64,000 nt of DNA. Origin: Pseudomonas sp. AOB-7. GTDB lineage: Bacteria > Pseudomonadota > Gammaproteobacteria > Pseudomonadales > Pseudomonadaceae. The DNA lies in the NCBI RefSeq assembly GCF_003696305.1, contig NZ_RFFK01000001.1:682001-746000 (forward strand), given 5' to 3'. The notes beneath the pieces were generated by a model, which was given only the letters and a program-made list of their open reading frames with translations, did not search any database and had not been told where the DNA came from. Shown piece by piece: positions 1 through 9,244 of the stretch. Within the stretch, counting starts at the first letter, position 1, and each line of letters begins with the position of its first letter. Both the position numbers and the translations under genes were made by a program.

Positions 1-2499
1 GCCGGGCAGATCGACCCGCTGGCCTGGTTCGCCCTGCGCTACCACAGCCTGGAGCATAACAGCCGCCTGCTGCAATCCTCGCTGTGGGGCCTGGGCGGCG
101 CGCGCGCCCAGCCGATCGCCCACCAGCTGCACATCGCCCGCGAGGTGGCCGACCGCATCGCCCCGCGCGTGCTGCTGGCCGATGAAGTGGGCCTGGGCAA
201 GACCATCGAGGCCGGCCTGGTGATCCACCGCCAGCTGCTCTCCGGCCGCGCCGGCCGCGTGCTGATCCTGGTGCCGGAGAACCTGCAGCACCAGTGGCTG
301 GTGGAGATGCGCCGGCGCTTCAACCTGGACGTGGCGCTGTTCGACGCCGAGCGCTTCATGGAAAGCGACGCCAGCAACCCCTTCGAGGATTGCCAGCTGG
401 CGCTGGTCGCCCTGGAGTGGCTGAAGGACGACGAGAAGGCCCAGGACGCGCTATTCGCCGCCGGCTGGGACCTGTTGGTGGTCGACGAAGCCCACCACCT
501 GGTCTGGCACCCGGAACAGGCCAGCGCCGAGTACTCGTTGGTCGAGCAACTGGCCGAAGTCATCCCCGGCGTGCTGCTGCTCACCGCCACCCCCGAGCAG
601 CTCGGCCAGGACAGCCACTTCGCCCGCCTGCGCCTGCTCGATCCGGCGCGCTTCCATGACCTGGACGCTTTCCGCGCCGAGAGCGGCCAGTACCGTCCGG
701 TGGCCGAGGCGGTGCAGGAACTGCTCGACCACGGCAAGCTCAGCGCCCAGGCGCGCGACGCCATCGGCGGTTTCCTCGGCGACGAGGGCCGCGAGCTGCT
801 GGATGCCATCGACGGCGGCGACGAAGCCGCACGCGCGCGCCTGGTACGCGAGCTGCTGGACCGCCACGGCACCGGTCGTCTGCTGTTTCGCAACACCCGC
901 GCCGCGGTGCAGGGTTTCCCCGAGCGCGAGCTGCACCCCTACCCGCTGCCCTGCCCGATCGAGTACCTGGAATTGCCGGTCGGCGAGCATGCCGAGCTGT
1001 ACCCGGAAGTCGGCTACCAGGCCCAGGACGAGGTGGACGAGGAGCAGCGCTGGTGGCGCTTCGACCCGCGCGTCGAGTGGCTGATCGACACGCTGAAGAT
1101 GCTCAAGAAATACAAGGTGCTGGTGATCTGCGCCCACGCCGAGACCGCCCTGGATCTGGAAGACGCCCTGCGCGTGCGCTCCGGCATCCCGGCCACGGTG
1201 TTCCACGAGGGCATGAGCATCCTCGAGCGCGACCGCGCCGCCGCTTACTTCGCCGACGAAGAATTCGGCGCCCAGGTGCTGATCTGCTCGGAGATCGGCT
1301 CCGAAGGCCGCAATTTCCAGTTCGCCCATCACCTGGTGCTGTTCGACCTGCCGGCCCACCCGGACCTGCTCGAACAGCGCATCGGCCGTCTCGACCGCAT
1401 CGGTCAGAAGCACCGTATCCAGCTCCATGTGCCCTACCTGGAGAACAGCCCGCAGGAGCGCCTGTTCCAGTGGTATCACCAGGCGCTGAATGCCTTCCTC
1501 GCCACCTGCCCCACCGGCAACGCCCTGCAGCACCAGTTCGGCCCGCGCCTGCTGCCGCTGCTGGAAAGCGGCGACGACGGCCAGTGGCAACAGTTGATCG
1601 ACGAGGCCACCGCCGAGCGCATTCGCCTGGAAGGCGAGCTGCACAGCGGCCGCGACCGTCTGCTGGAACTCAACTCCGGTGGCGCCGGTGAAGGCGAGGC
1701 GCTGGTCGAAGCCATCCTCGAGCAGGACGACCAGTTCAGCCTGCCGATCTACATGGAAGAGCTGTTCAACGCCTTCGGCATCGACAGCGAAGACCACTCC
1801 GACAACGCCCTGATCCTGCGCCCCAGCGAGAAGATGCTGGACGCCAGCTTCCCGCTCGGCGACGACGAGGCGGTGACCGTGACCTACGACCGCGACCAGG
1901 CCCTGGCCCGCGAGGACATGCAGTTCCTCACCTGGGAACACCCCATGGTGCAGGGCGGTATGGACCTGGTGCTGTCCGGCTCGATGGGCAACACCGCGGT
2001 GGCGCTGATCAAGAACAAGGCGCTCAAGCCCGGCACCGTGCTGCTGGAGCTGCTCTACGTCAGCGAAGTGGTCGGCCCACGCAAACTGCAACTGGGCCGC
2101 TTCCTGCCCCCGGCCGCCTTGCGCTGCCTGTTCGACGCCAATGGCAACGACCTGGCCGCCAAGGTCGGCTTCGAAACCCTCAATGACCAGCTGGAAAGCG
2201 TGCCGCGCGCCAGCGCCAACAAGTTCGTCCAGGCCCAGCGCGACGTGCTGACCAAGCAGCTCAACGACGCCGAAGCCAAGGTCATGCCGCGCCACGTCGA
2301 GCGAGTGGCCGAGGCCAAGCGCCGCCTGATCGCCGAGCTGGACGAGGAACTGGCGCGTCTGGTCGCCCTGCAGGCGGTCAACCCCAGCGTGCGCGACAGC
2401 GAGATCGAGGCCCTGCGCCAGCAGCGCGAGCAGAGCCTGGCGATGTTCGACAAGGCCGCCCTGCGTCTGGAAGCGATTCGCGTGCTGGTGGCCGGTTAA
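1..2499 (+). CDS. rapA: RNA polymerase-associated ATPase RapA (5' end outside window)
   Basis: Partial gene: the frame is open from base 1 and its start lies upstream. About 832 C-terminal residues are present; full RapA is about 950-970 aa, so roughly the first 115-130 residues are missing. RapA is a Swi2/Snf2-type ATPase that binds RNA polymerase and helps recycle it after termination. Visible motifs are Walker A (DEVGLGKT, about residue 62 of the fragment), the DEAH box (VVDEAHHL) and the helicase C-terminal motifs GSEGRNFQ and [11 protein letters not shown]. The long C-terminal region with charged helices fits the family. No other Snf2 family shares this whole layout, so the call is secure. 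Confidence 0.96.
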   Translation, partial: AGQIDPLAWFALRYHSLEHNSRLLQSSLWGLGGARAQPIAHQLHIAREVADRIAPRVLLADEVGLGKTIEAGLVIHRQLLSGRAGRVLILVPENLQHQWLVEMRRRFNLDVALFDAERFMESDASNPFEDCQLALVALEWLKDDEKAQDALFAAGWDLLVVDEAHHLVWHPEQASAEYSLVEQLAEVIPGVLLLTATPEQLGQDSHFARLRLLDPARFHDLDAFRAESGQYRPVAEAVQELLDHGKLSAQARDAIGGFLGDEGRELLDAIDGGDEAARARLVRELLDRHGTGRLLFRNTRAAVQGFPERELHPYPLPCPIEYLELPVGEHAELYPEVGYQAQDEVDEEQRWWRFDPRVEWLIDTLKMLKKYKVLVICAHAETALDLEDALRVRSGIPATVFHEGMSILERDRAAAYFADEEFGAQVLICSEIGSEGRNFQFAHHLVLFDLPAHPDLLEQRIGRLDRIGQKHRIQLHVPYLENSPQERLFQWYHQALNAFLATCPTGNALQHQFGPRLLPLLESGDDGQWQQLIDEATAERIRLEGELHSGRDRLLELNSGGAGEGEALVEAILEQDDQFSLPIYMEELFNAFGIDSEDHSDNALILRPSEKMLDASFPLGDDEAVTVTYDRDQALAREDMQFLTWEHPMVQGGMDLVLSGSMGNTAVALIKNKALKPGTVLLELLYVSEVVGPRKLQLGRFLPPAALRCLFDANGNDLAAKVGFETLNDQLESVPRASANKFVQAQRDVLTKQLNDAEAKVMPRHVERVAEAKRRLIAELDEELARLVALQAVNPSVRDSEIEALRQQREQSLAMFDKAALRLEAIRVLVAG

Positions 2500-2512
2500 G
2501 TGCTGAAAAGCT

Positions 2513-2547
2513 CCTCTCCCTCTGGGAGAGGGTTGGGGTGAGGGTTC
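2513..2547. repeat. Short palindromic intergenic repeat after rapA
   Basis: The arms CTCTCCC and GGGAGAG surround a TCT centre, followed by GTTGGGGTGAGGG. This resembles a repeat seen between genes in many proteobacterial genomes. It lies 14 bases after the rapA stop and could fold in RNA, but no T-run follows, so I call it a repeat rather than a terminator. The genus-wide abundance is recalled, not tested. Confidence 0.5.
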
Positions 2548-2627
2548 AATGCCCGCCACCTGTTATGCCTATCCGGGCGACGAACTGTGGCAAATGGTGC
2601 GCAAAGCCTAGGCGGCCCCGCGCGCCC

Positions 2628-3881
2628 CTACGGCATGTCGTCCGCCTCGCGTGCCTCCAACTCCTCCAGCCTCTTCTGCAGAAACTGCCGATCCGGCCCC
2701 TGCTGCGCCAGCGCCAGGGCCTGGCGGTAGGCGGCACGCGCCTGTTCGCGGCGATCCAGGCGGCGCAGCAGGTCGGCGCGGGCGGCATGGGCCAGGTGGT
2801 AATTGTCCAGTTCGCCGGCCGCCAGCAGCCGGTCGACCTGCGCCAACCCCGCCTCAGGCCCGTCGCGCATGGCCAGGGCCACTGCGCGATTGAGCTCGAT
2901 CACCGGCGAGGGCGTCAGGCGCAGCAGTTCGTCGTACAGGCCGACGATCTGCACCCAGTCGGTCGCCTCCAGGCTCGGCGCCTCGGCATGCACCGCAGCA
3001 ATCGCCGCCTGCAGGCTGTATGGGCCGAAGCGTCGCGAATGCAGGGCCTGCAGCACCAGCGCCTCGCCCTCGGCGATCAGCTCGGGGTTCCACAGACCAC
3101 GATCCTGCGCCTCGAGCAGAATCACCTCGCCATCGACGCCGCTGCGCGCGGCGCGGCGCGACTCGTGCAGCAGCATCAGCGCCAGCAGCCCCTGCACCTC
3201 CGGCTCGGGCAGCAACTCCGCCAGCAACCGCCCCAGGCGAATAGCCTCGTCGGACAACTGACTGCGGGTCAGCGAATCGCCGGAGCTGGCGAAGTAGCCC
3301 TCGTTGAACACCAGGTAGACCACCCGCAACACCGCCTCCAGGCGCTCGGGCAGCTCGCTGCGCCCCGGCACCTCGTAGGGAATCCGTGCATCGCGGATCT
3401 TGCTCTTGGCGCGGACGATGCGCTGGGCCAGGGTCGCGGGGCTGGCAAGAAAGGCACGGGCGATCTCCTCGGTGGTCAGATCGCACACCTCGCGCAGGGT
3501 CAGCGCCACCTGGGCATCGCTGGCCAGCGCCGGGTGGCAGCAGGTGAAGATCAGGCGCAGACGGTCGTCTTCGAGCAGCTCGCCCTCCTCCAGCGGCGCC
3601 TCGTCGGGCAGCTCGGCCTGCTCGTCGAGCGGCTGGAAACGACGCTGGCGGCGCAGGTTGTCGATCGCCTTGAAGCGCCCGGTCGACACCAGCCAGGCGC
3701 GCGGATTGGCCGGCACGCCCTCCTGCGGCCACTGTTCCACCGCCACGCGAAAGGCCTCGTGCAGCGCCTCCTCGGCCAGGTCGAAGTCGCCCAGCAGGCG
3801 GATCAGGGTCGCCAGCACGCGGCGCGACTCCTCGCGATACAGGCGTTCGATCAGGGCGCCGATCTCGCTGGGTGTATCCAT
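2628..3881 (-). CDS. ECF-type sigma factor with TPR-like C-terminal extension (ECF42-like, DUF6596)
   Basis: A 417-aa extracytoplasmic-function sigma factor with an unusually long tail. Residues about 10-75 look like region 2 (FDLAEEALHEAF, then PRAWLVSTGRFKAIDNLRR). Residues about 105-170 look like region 4 with an HTH (TLREVCDLTTEEIARAFL). The remaining 230 residues are helical and TPR-like (EATDWVQIVGLYDELL, ELNRAVALAMRDGP), as in ECF42 proteins. I chose the ATG at 3881 because GGAGG lies 8 bases upstream; two earlier in-frame ATGs lack such a site. ECF42 genes normally sit beside small DGPF/YCII-domain genes. None is present here, so its trigger and targets are unclear. Confidence 0.85.
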   Translation of the reverse strand: MDTPSEIGALIERLYREESRRVLATLIRLLGDFDLAEEALHEAFRVAVEQWPQEGVPANPRAWLVSTGRFKAIDNLRRQRRFQPLDEQAELPDEAPLEEGELLEDDRLRLIFTCCHPALASDAQVALTLREVCDLTTEEIARAFLASPATLAQRIVRAKSKIRDARIPYEVPGRSELPERLEAVLRVVYLVFNEGYFASSGDSLTRSQLSDEAIRLGRLLAELLPEPEVQGLLALMLLHESRRAARSGVDGEVILLEAQDRGLWNPELIAEGEALVLQALHSRRFGPYSLQAAIAAVHAEAPSLEATDWVQIVGLYDELLRLTPSPVIELNRAVALAMRDGPEAGLAQVDRLLAAGELDNYHLAHAARADLLRRLDRREQARAAYRQALALAQQGPDRQFLQKRLEELEAREADDMP

Positions 3882-4044
3882 TGCAACAGCCTCCATGGCG
3901 ACGACGAGGCTCAACAATGCCCGCTAAGCGGGCAATGGTCGAGCGGCGGCACGATCCGCCACTCGGCCTGGCACGCTGCGCATTGGCAGCGCCACGCCTG
4001 CCCGGCATAGTGCCGGCCATTCGATCATTGGATGGAGCCTCACT

Positions 4045-4680
4045 ATGCGCTGGTTGTTGCTCGGCTTGGCGGGAGCCGCGATCTTTCTCTACGGCCGGAT
4101 CAGCGGCGATGCGCAACTAAGCCTGCTGACCAAGGGCATTCCGGTGATCGCCCTGCTGCTCTGGCTGCGCCAGGCGCCGGCCGGCACCTACCGGCGCTGG
4201 ATCGGCATCGGCCTGCTGTGCTCCCTGGCCGGTGACATCCTGCTGGACTGGCCGGGCGATCTGTTCGTGTTCGGCCTCGGCGCCTTCCTCCTCGGCCACC
4301 TGGCCTACCTGCGCGCCTACTTCTCCGACACCCGCCGCCCGGCCCTGCCCGCCCTGCTGCTGGCGCTCGGCGCCGGCGGCGCGATGTTCGCCGTGCTGGC
4401 CGCCAGCGGCCTGGGCCCGATGTTGATTCCGGTGGCCTGCTACGCCCTGGTCATCAGTCTGATGCTGTGGCGCGCCCTGGCCCGCCTCGGCAACCCCGAG
4501 CTGCAGCCGCACTCGACTTATCTGGCCGCCGCCGGCGCGGCGCTGTTCGTGCTGTCCGACAGCCTGATCGGCATCGATCGCTTCGTCGCCAGCTTCGCCG
4601 CCGCGCCCTATGCCATCATCCTGACCTACTGGCTGGGGCAATGGGGGATCACCGCTTCGGCCTTCGATCGACGCACCTGA
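4045..4680 (+). CDS. YhhN-family membrane protein, putative lysoplasmalogenase
   Basis: A 211-aa polytopic membrane protein with about eight hydrophobic segments and the family core (GDILLDWPGDLFVFGLGAFLLGHLAYLRAY, given here by its key residues GD, D and GH). Bacterial YhhN proteins are homologous to TMEM86 lysoplasmalogenases, which cleave the vinyl-ether bond of lysoplasmalogens. Pseudomonads are not known for plasmalogens, so the physiological substrate in this host is uncertain. The gene stands alone, divergent from the sigma factor, with 163 bases between the two starts. The ATG at 4045 is preceded by a GGAG-like stretch (TGGAGCC). Confidence 0.8.
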   Translation: MRWLLLGLAGAAIFLYGRISGDAQLSLLTKGIPVIALLLWLRQAPAGTYRRWIGIGLLCSLAGDILLDWPGDLFVFGLGAFLLGHLAYLRAYFSDTRRPALPALLLALGAGGAMFAVLAASGLGPMLIPVACYALVISLMLWRALARLGNPELQPHSTYLAAAGAALFVLSDSLIGIDRFVASFAAAPYAIILTYWLGQWGITASAFDRRT

Positions 4681-4751
4681 ACCGTTCCGCGGACGGGCCG
4701 GCAGGCCGAGCATAAATCGACTATAGGAGTTACAGAGCAGTCCACTTCAGG

Positions 4752-5333
4752 GTGAGCGATATGGTAGTCATCGGGCGGGCGGTCGGGCTGATTCTGCTGA
4801 CGACCGGGTTGGCGGGCTGCGGCAGCTTGCTACCCAGCGAACGGGCCGAATCGCTGTCGCCCTTCGGCGACTACCTCGACGCCGAGATGCGTTACTCGCA
4901 GGCGGTGCCGGGGCTGACCGACCGCGCCGAACTGTTTTCCCTGGGCTTCGACCCGCTGGCCCATGGCAATGGCAAGATGCTCTCGTTCATCGATGTGCGG
5001 CTGATGTTCGTCCAGCCCAACGTGCCCATCGCCTACCTGCCGGACGGCCTGGTGCGCTGCCTGGAGGCCAAGGACCGCTGCGTGGGCTACGCCTTCGAGT
5101 TCACCAAGACCGATACCCAGCGGGTCGGCAGCTTCTGGGCCGACGTGCTGAACTTTCGCAAGAACCGCGAGCTGCAGGGTTGGGTGTTCCGCGCGGTGTT
5201 CGTGCTGGTCGACGACAAGCTGGTGCACAAGGTCAGCAACGGCGAGCCGAACATCCGCCGCCTGGAGGTCAAGCGCAACCCGCTGGGCCCGCTGCAGGGC
5301 GCCGGCGAATTCTTTTCCGACCAGTTGAAGTAG
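4752..5333 (+). CDS. Predicted lipoprotein of unknown function
   Basis: A 193-aa protein with a hydrophobic N-terminus ending in a lipobox (LAGC at about residues 20-23), so it is probably exported and lipid-anchored. The mature part is soluble, with no motif I recognise and two further cysteines (RCLEAKDRC). A GTG start at 4752 is used here; an ATG three codons later (4761) is equally possible and has AGGGTGAG upstream. It lies 71 bases after the YhhN gene and 68 bases before cmoA, all on the plus strand, so co-transcription is possible. Conserved hypothetical lipoprotein is the most that can be said. Confidence 0.75.
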   Translation: MSDMVVIGRAVGLILLTTGLAGCGSLLPSERAESLSPFGDYLDAEMRYSQAVPGLTDRAELFSLGFDPLAHGNGKMLSFIDVRLMFVQPNVPIAYLPDGLVRCLEAKDRCVGYAFEFTKTDTQRVGSFWADVLNFRKNRELQGWVFRAVFVLVDDKLVHKVSNGEPNIRRLEVKRNPLGPLQGAGEFFSDQLK

Positions 5334-5401
5334 TGCCTGTTCAGCCCGGCCGCGCTCTTGGCTAAAATGCCGGCCTTTTCCGCTGCCCGTTGCGACCGCC
5401 C

Positions 5402-6145
5402 GTGAGCCAAGAACCCGACCGTCTATTCGCCCAGCCGCTGGCCGAGGTGCCCGATTTCGTCTTCAACGAGGACGTGGTGCGGGTGTTCCCCGACATGATC
5501 AAGCGCTCGGTGCCCGGCTACCCGACCATAGTCGAGAACATCGGCGTACTCGCCGGTCAGTTCGCCCAGCCACACACCCTGCTGTACGACCTCGGCGCCT
5601 CGCTCGGCGCGGTGACCCAGGCGCTGCGCCGCCACGTGCGCGTCGATGGCTGCAAGGTGATCGCGGTGGACAACTCGCCGGCCATGGTCGCGCGCTGCAG
5701 CGAGTACCTGCAAGCGCAGGACGCCATGTTCCAGGAACTGCTGCCGGCGGAAGTGATCGAGGCGGACATTCTTGCCTTCGAGCTGCAACCCGCCTCGCTG
5801 GTCACGCTCAACTTCACCTTGCAGTTCGTCCCGCCGGAGCGGCGCCTGGAGCTGCTCACGCGCATCCGCCAGGCGCTGCTGCCGGGCGGCGCGCTGATCC
5901 TCTCGGAAAAGCTGCGCTTCGAGGACGCCGCCGAGCACGAGCTGCTCACCGAGCTGCACGTCGCCTTCAAGCGCGCCAACGGCTACAGCGAACTGGAAAT
6001 CGCGCAGAAGCGCAGCGCCATCGAGAAGGTGATGCTGCCGGACAGCCTCCAGCAGCACCGCAAGCGCCTGCTGGCCGCCGGTTTCAGCCAGGTGGTGCCC
6101 TGGTTCCAGTGCCTGAACTTCGCCTCGCTGGTGGCCCTGCCATGA
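5402..6145 (+). CDS. cmoA: Carboxy-S-adenosyl-L-methionine synthase CmoA
   Basis: A 247-aa SAM-dependent enzyme that converts S-adenosylmethionine and prephenate into carboxy-SAM, the donor for wobble uridine-34 modification of tRNA. Key signatures are [18 protein letters not shown] near the N-terminus and the cofactor loop [12 protein letters not shown], followed by [11 protein letters not shown] chose the GTG at 5402 because it yields [11 protein letters not shown], the usual N-terminus of the family; an upstream TTG at 5390 is less likely. Its stop overlaps the cmoB start (ATGA at 6142), so the two are translationally coupled, as expected for consecutive pathway steps. Confidence 0.96.
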   Translation: MSQEPDRLFAQPLAEVPDFVFNEDVVRVFPDMIKRSVPGYPTIVENIGVLAGQFAQPHTLLYDLGASLGAVTQALRRHVRVDGCKVIAVDNSPAMVARCSEYLQAQDAMFQELLPAEVIEADILAFELQPASLVTLNFTLQFVPPERRLELLTRIRQALLPGGALILSEKLRFEDAAEHELLTELHVAFKRANGYSELEIAQKRSAIEKVMLPDSLQQHRKRLLAAGFSQVVPWFQCLNFASLVALP

Positions 6146-7110
6146 TGCGCGATCTGGACCTCGACGCCCTGCAGGCTCAACTGGCCGGCACGGCGCTGCA
6201 GGACTGGGCGGCCGATCTGCCCGGTCAGCTCGATACCAAGCTGGCCATAGGGCACGGCGATCTGGCGCGCTGGTACGGCGCCGTGCAGGCGCTGCCGTCA
6301 GTGACAGTGAGCGAAGTGGAGCTGGCGCAGCGCTTTGCCTTCGGCGGCGCCTGCAACGAGGCCAGCCGCGCACAATTGAAAGCTGCATTGCAGGGGTTGA
6401 TTCCCTGGCGCAAGGGCCCCTTTGAATTGTTCGGCGTGCACATCGACACCGAATGGCGCTCGGACTGGAAATGGCAGCGCGTCGCCCCACATCTGAATCT
6501 GACCGGCAAGCGCATCCTCGATGTCGGTTGCGGCAACGGCTACTACATGTGGCGCATGCTCGGCGCCGGGGCTGGCAGCGTGGTGGGCATCGACCCCAAC
6601 TGGCTGTTCCTCTGCCAGTTCCTGGCGATGAAGCGCTACCTGCCGGAGCAACCGGTGTGGCACCTGCCGCTGGCCTTCGAGGAACTGCCGGCCAAGCTGC
6701 AGGGCTTCGACACGGTATTCTCCATGGGCGTGCTCTACCACCGTCGCTCGCCCATCGACCACCTGCTGGATCTCAAGGACGCGCTGGTCAAGGGCGGCGA
6801 GCTGGTGCTGGAAACCCTGGTGGTCGAGGGCGACGCCGAACAGGTGCTGGTCCCCGAGGATCGCTACGCGCAGATGCGCAACGTCTGGTTCCTGCCCTCG
6901 GTACCGGCGCTGCAGCGCTGGCTGCGCCGCGCCGGCTTCGAGGACGTGCGCTGCGTGGACGTCAGCACCACCTCGGTGGACGAACAACGCGCCACCGAGT
7001 GGATGCGCTTCCAGTCGCTACCGGAATTCCTCGACCCGGCCGACCACAGCCGCACCGTAGAAGGCCTGCCGGCGCCGACCCGCGCCGTGCTGATCGCGCG
7101 CAAGCCGTAG
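6142..7110 (+). CDS. cmoB: tRNA U34 carboxymethyltransferase CmoB
   Basis: A 322-aa protein that transfers the carboxymethyl group of carboxy-SAM to 5-hydroxyuridine-34, giving cmo5U in tRNAs that read four-codon boxes. The methyltransferase core is clear: [16 protein letters not shown], then VVGIDP, and later [16 protein letters not shown]. The first ATG overlaps the cmoA stop in an ATGA, and a second ATG follows directly; either could initiate. Length is normal for the family. The enzyme making the 5-hydroxyuridine precursor (TrhO or TrhP) is not in the window. Confidence 0.96.
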   Translation: MMRDLDLDALQAQLAGTALQDWAADLPGQLDTKLAIGHGDLARWYGAVQALPSVTVSEVELAQRFAFGGACNEASRAQLKAALQGLIPWRKGPFELFGVHIDTEWRSDWKWQRVAPHLNLTGKRILDVGCGNGYYMWRMLGAGAGSVVGIDPNWLFLCQFLAMKRYLPEQPVWHLPLAFEELPAKLQGFDTVFSMGVLYHRRSPIDHLLDLKDALVKGGELVLETLVVEGDAEQVLVPEDRYAQMRNVWFLPSVPALQRWLRRAGFEDVRCVDVSTTSVDEQRATEWMRFQSLPEFLDPADHSRTVEGLPAPTRAVLIARKP

Positions 7111-7131
7111 CCCCTGGGGTACCGGCGCCCC

Positions 7132-7848
7132 CTACTCCGGCACTTCGACACTGACGTGGATGGCGTCGTGGCGCCAGAACTCCAGGTCGCAGTCGATGAT
7201 GCGCCCGTGCTGGTCGCGGTTGACCCGGGTAATGCGCAGCGCCGGGCTGCCCGGCGCCACCTTGAGGCTGGCCGCGGCTTCGGCGTGCAGCGCCGTGGGC
7301 ACCATGTCGAAGCGCACGCGGCCGTAGTGGATGCCGTACTCGCTGGCATAGAGGTCGGTCAGCGAGCGGGTCAGGTCGAACTCGAGAATGCCGGGGAAAT
7401 AGGCCGGGTTCAGGTAGTGCTCGACGTACAGCACCAGGCGCCCGTCGATGCGCCGCGCGCGGCACACCTGGTAGACGCTGGACAGCGCCGGCAGCTCCAG
7501 CACCTGGCAGATCTGCGCACTGGCCGGCATCAACCGCGCGCTGAGCACTTCGGTGGCCGGCACTCGCCCCTGTTCGGCGACCATGGCGTGGAAGTGCGTG
7601 CGCACCAGCGGGTTGTAGGCCACCCGCGTCGGCGAGACGAACCAGCCGCGGCGCTCCTCGCGGTAGACCAGGCCCTGCGCCTCCAACTGGCCGAGCGCCT
7701 CGCGCAGGGTGATGCGGGTGGTGTCGAACAGTTCGCTGAGCTTGCGTTCGGCCGGCAGCTTGCTACCGGAGGGCAGCAGGCCGCGGTCGATCTGCTCCTG
7801 CAACGCGCGGCAGATGACGGTGACGGCCCGCGGCGCTTCTTCGCGCAT
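7132..7848 (-). CDS. GntR-family (HutC/UTRA) transcriptional regulator, PhnR/PhnF-like
   Basis: A 238-aa regulator. Residues 5-75 form a GntR winged helix (LPAERKLSELFDTTRITLREAL) and residues about 90-235 a UTRA ligand-binding domain (YNPLVRTHFHAMV, YQVCRARRIDGR, FDLTRSLTDLYASEYG). ATG 7848 is preferred over the TTG at 7851 because AAGGGG lies 8 bases upstream. It is divergent from the phosphorus-uptake operon that starts at 8164. GntR/UTRA regulators such as PhnR and PhnF control phosphonate genes elsewhere, so it probably senses the imported compound or a breakdown product. A perfect palindrome (TGGACTAGTCCA) lies just upstream of its ribosome-binding site, suggesting autoregulation. Confidence 0.88.
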   Translation of the reverse strand: MREEAPRAVTVICRALQEQIDRGLLPSGSKLPAERKLSELFDTTRITLREALGQLEAQGLVYREERRGWFVSPTRVAYNPLVRTHFHAMVAEQGRVPATEVLSARLMPASAQICQVLELPALSSVYQVCRARRIDGRLVLYVEHYLNPAYFPGILEFDLTRSLTDLYASEYGIHYGRVRFDMVPTALHAEAAASLKVAPGSPALRITRVNRDQHGRIIDCDLEFWRHDAIHVSVEVPE

Positions 7849-7863
7849 CAATTGTTCCCCTTA

Positions 7864-7875
7864 TGGACTAGTCCA
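7864..7875. promoter_or_regulatory. Perfect palindrome, likely GntR autoregulatory operator
   Basis: TGGACTAGTCCA is a 12-base perfect palindrome, 15 bases upstream of the GntR start codon at 7848. It resembles the TGGTCTAGACCA operators of HutC-subfamily regulators (NagR/DasR type) but has an ACTAGT core. Within 7849-8163, a stretch without a gene, I also see CTAG-core sites at 7926-7937 and 8053-8064, the Pho box at 8079-8096 and the operator at 8127-8138. Confidence 0.55.
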
Positions 7876-8078
7876 GCCCCATCGCGGGGCAAAAGTCTTG
7901 TGCTCGGACGGCTTACCAGCCTAGGCAGTCTAGATGACCGGCAGATGACAACCCTGCTGCAAGCACGCCGCATGCCACCGCCGCCAAGGTCCGCAGGCCG
8001 CGAAATCAGTTACTTAGCCATGGTCTACGCTTGTTGAGCGCGCCAGCCGGTCAAGCCTAGACATCTGCCCCCGGCGAC

Positions 8079-8112
8079 CCGACATAAAACTGTCATTGAA
8101 GGCGCCTAGATT
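8079..8112 (+). promoter_or_regulatory. Pho box with matching -10 element
   Basis: CCGACAT-AAAA-CTGTCAT at 8079-8096 matches the PhoB site (two CTGTCAT repeats separated by four AT-rich bases): the second repeat is perfect and the first matches 5 of 7. Ten bases downstream is TAGATT (8107-8112, 4 of 6 to TATAAT). That spacing is the normal one for PhoB-activated promoters, where the Pho box replaces the -35. It predicts induction of the 8164-13437 operon by phosphate limitation. Confidence 0.7.
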
Positions 8113-8126
8113 GGCTCAGGTCTTGC

Positions 8127-8138
8127 TGATCTAGACCA
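8127..8138 (+). promoter_or_regulatory. TGATCTAGACCA operator downstream of the Pho promoter
   Basis: This 12-mer matches TGGTCTAGACCA, the operator consensus of HutC/UTRA-type GntR regulators such as NagR and DasR, at 11 of 12 positions. It lies about 15 bases after the predicted -10, so a bound repressor would block the polymerase early. Together with the Pho box it suggests a two-input promoter. Assignment to the neighbouring GntR protein is inference. Confidence 0.6.
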
Positions 8139-8163
8139 ACACTCTCATGCAAAGGAGTTTCCG

Positions 8164-9222
8164 ATGAAACAACTGCTGCTGGCTTCACTGATGGGCTCGG
8201 CCATCGCCCTGGCGACCTCCGCCATGGCCGAAGGCACCGACTTGCAGGCACTGGAACAGGCTGCACGCGCCGAGGGCGCGGTGAATAGCGTGGGTATGCC
8301 CGACAGCTGGGCCAACTGGAAAGACACCTGGGCTGACCTCGCGCGCCTCTACGGTCTCAAGCACCAGGACACCGACATGAGCTCGGCGCAGGAAATCGCC
8401 AAGTTCGCCGCCGAGAAGGAAAACGCCACCGCCGATATCGGCGACGTCGGCGCCGCCTTCGGCCCCATCGCCGTGCAGCAGGGCGTGACCCAGCCGTACA
8501 AACCGAGCACCTGGGCGCAGATTCCGGATTGGGCCAAGGACCAGGACGGTCACTGGATGCTCGCCTACACCGGCTCCATCGCCTTCATCGTCAACAAGCA
8601 ACTGGTCAAGGACATTCCGCGCTCCTGGGCCGACCTCAAGACCGGCACCTACAAGGTCTCTGCCGGTGACGTGAGCACCGCTGCGCAAGCCGTGAACGGC
8701 GTACTGGCCGCTGCCATCGCCATGGGCGGCAACGAGAGCAACGTGCAACCGGCGCTGGATTTCTATGGCGAACTGGCCAAGCAGCGTCGCCTGTCGCTGG
8801 CCAACCCGACCATCCAGACCCTGGAAAAGGGTGAAGTGGAAGTCGGCATCGTCTGGGACTTCAACGGCCTGTCCTACCGCGACCAGATCGACCCCGAGCG
8901 CTTCGAGGTGCTGATCCCGTCCGACGGTTCGGTGATCTCCGGCTACAGCACCATTATCAACAAGTGGGCGAAGAACCCCAACGCCGCCAAGCTGACCCGC
9001 GAATACATCTTGAGCGACGCCGGGCAGATCAACCTGGCCAAGGGCAACGCCCGTCCGATCCGCGCCGAGCACATCGAACTGCCGGCCGAGGTGCAGGCCA
9101 AGCTGCTGCCGCAAGAGCAGTACGCCAAGGTCCAGCCGATCAAGGATGCCGCCGCCTGGGAAGCCACCTCCAAGGCCCTGCCGCGTCTGTGGCAGGAGCA
9201 CGTGATCATCAATATGAATTGA
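8164..9222 (+). CDS. ABC transporter periplasmic binding protein (putative phosphonate/organophosphate, PhnS-like)
   Basis: A 352-aa periplasmic binding protein with a signal peptide ending near AMA (residue 22). The fold resembles COG1840-type extracellular solute-binding proteins: an ADIGDVGAAFGP segment after the N-terminal lobe, a hinge near ADLKTGTYKVSAGD, and ISGYSTIINKWAKNPNAAK near the C-terminus. It heads a six-gene operon with two permeases and an ATPase, the same parts as the Salmonella PhnSTUV 2-aminoethylphosphonate importer. A strong AAGGAG ribosome site precedes the ATG. The substrate is not shown by the sequence; the Pho box and two phosphatase-type genes favour a phosphorus compound. 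Iron or polyamine uptake are the alternatives. Confidence 0.82.
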   Translation: MKQLLLASLMGSAIALATSAMAEGTDLQALEQAARAEGAVNSVGMPDSWANWKDTWADLARLYGLKHQDTDMSSAQEIAKFAAEKENATADIGDVGAAFGPIAVQQGVTQPYKPSTWAQIPDWAKDQDGHWMLAYTGSIAFIVNKQLVKDIPRSWADLKTGTYKVSAGDVSTAAQAVNGVLAAAIAMGGNESNVQPALDFYGELAKQRRLSLANPTIQTLEKGEVEVGIVWDFNGLSYRDQIDPERFEVLIPSDGSVISGYSTIINKWAKNPNAAKLTREYILSDAGQINLAKGNARPIRAEHIELPAEVQAKLLPQEQYAKVQPIKDAAAWEATSKALPRLWQEHVIINMN

Positions 9223-9244
9223 TGCGGCCGCGCCACCTTTGATA

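Noticed and set aside
451..2559. 702-codon open frame antisense to rapA
   Set aside because: It mirrors rapA codon by codon, has His/Gln/Leu-rich low-complexity content typical of GC-rich antisense frames, and no domain.
2549..2611. 20-codon ORF after rapA (MPATCYAYPGDELW...)
   Set aside because: No ribosome site of note and no family known to me; it may be a gene remnant but cannot be supported.
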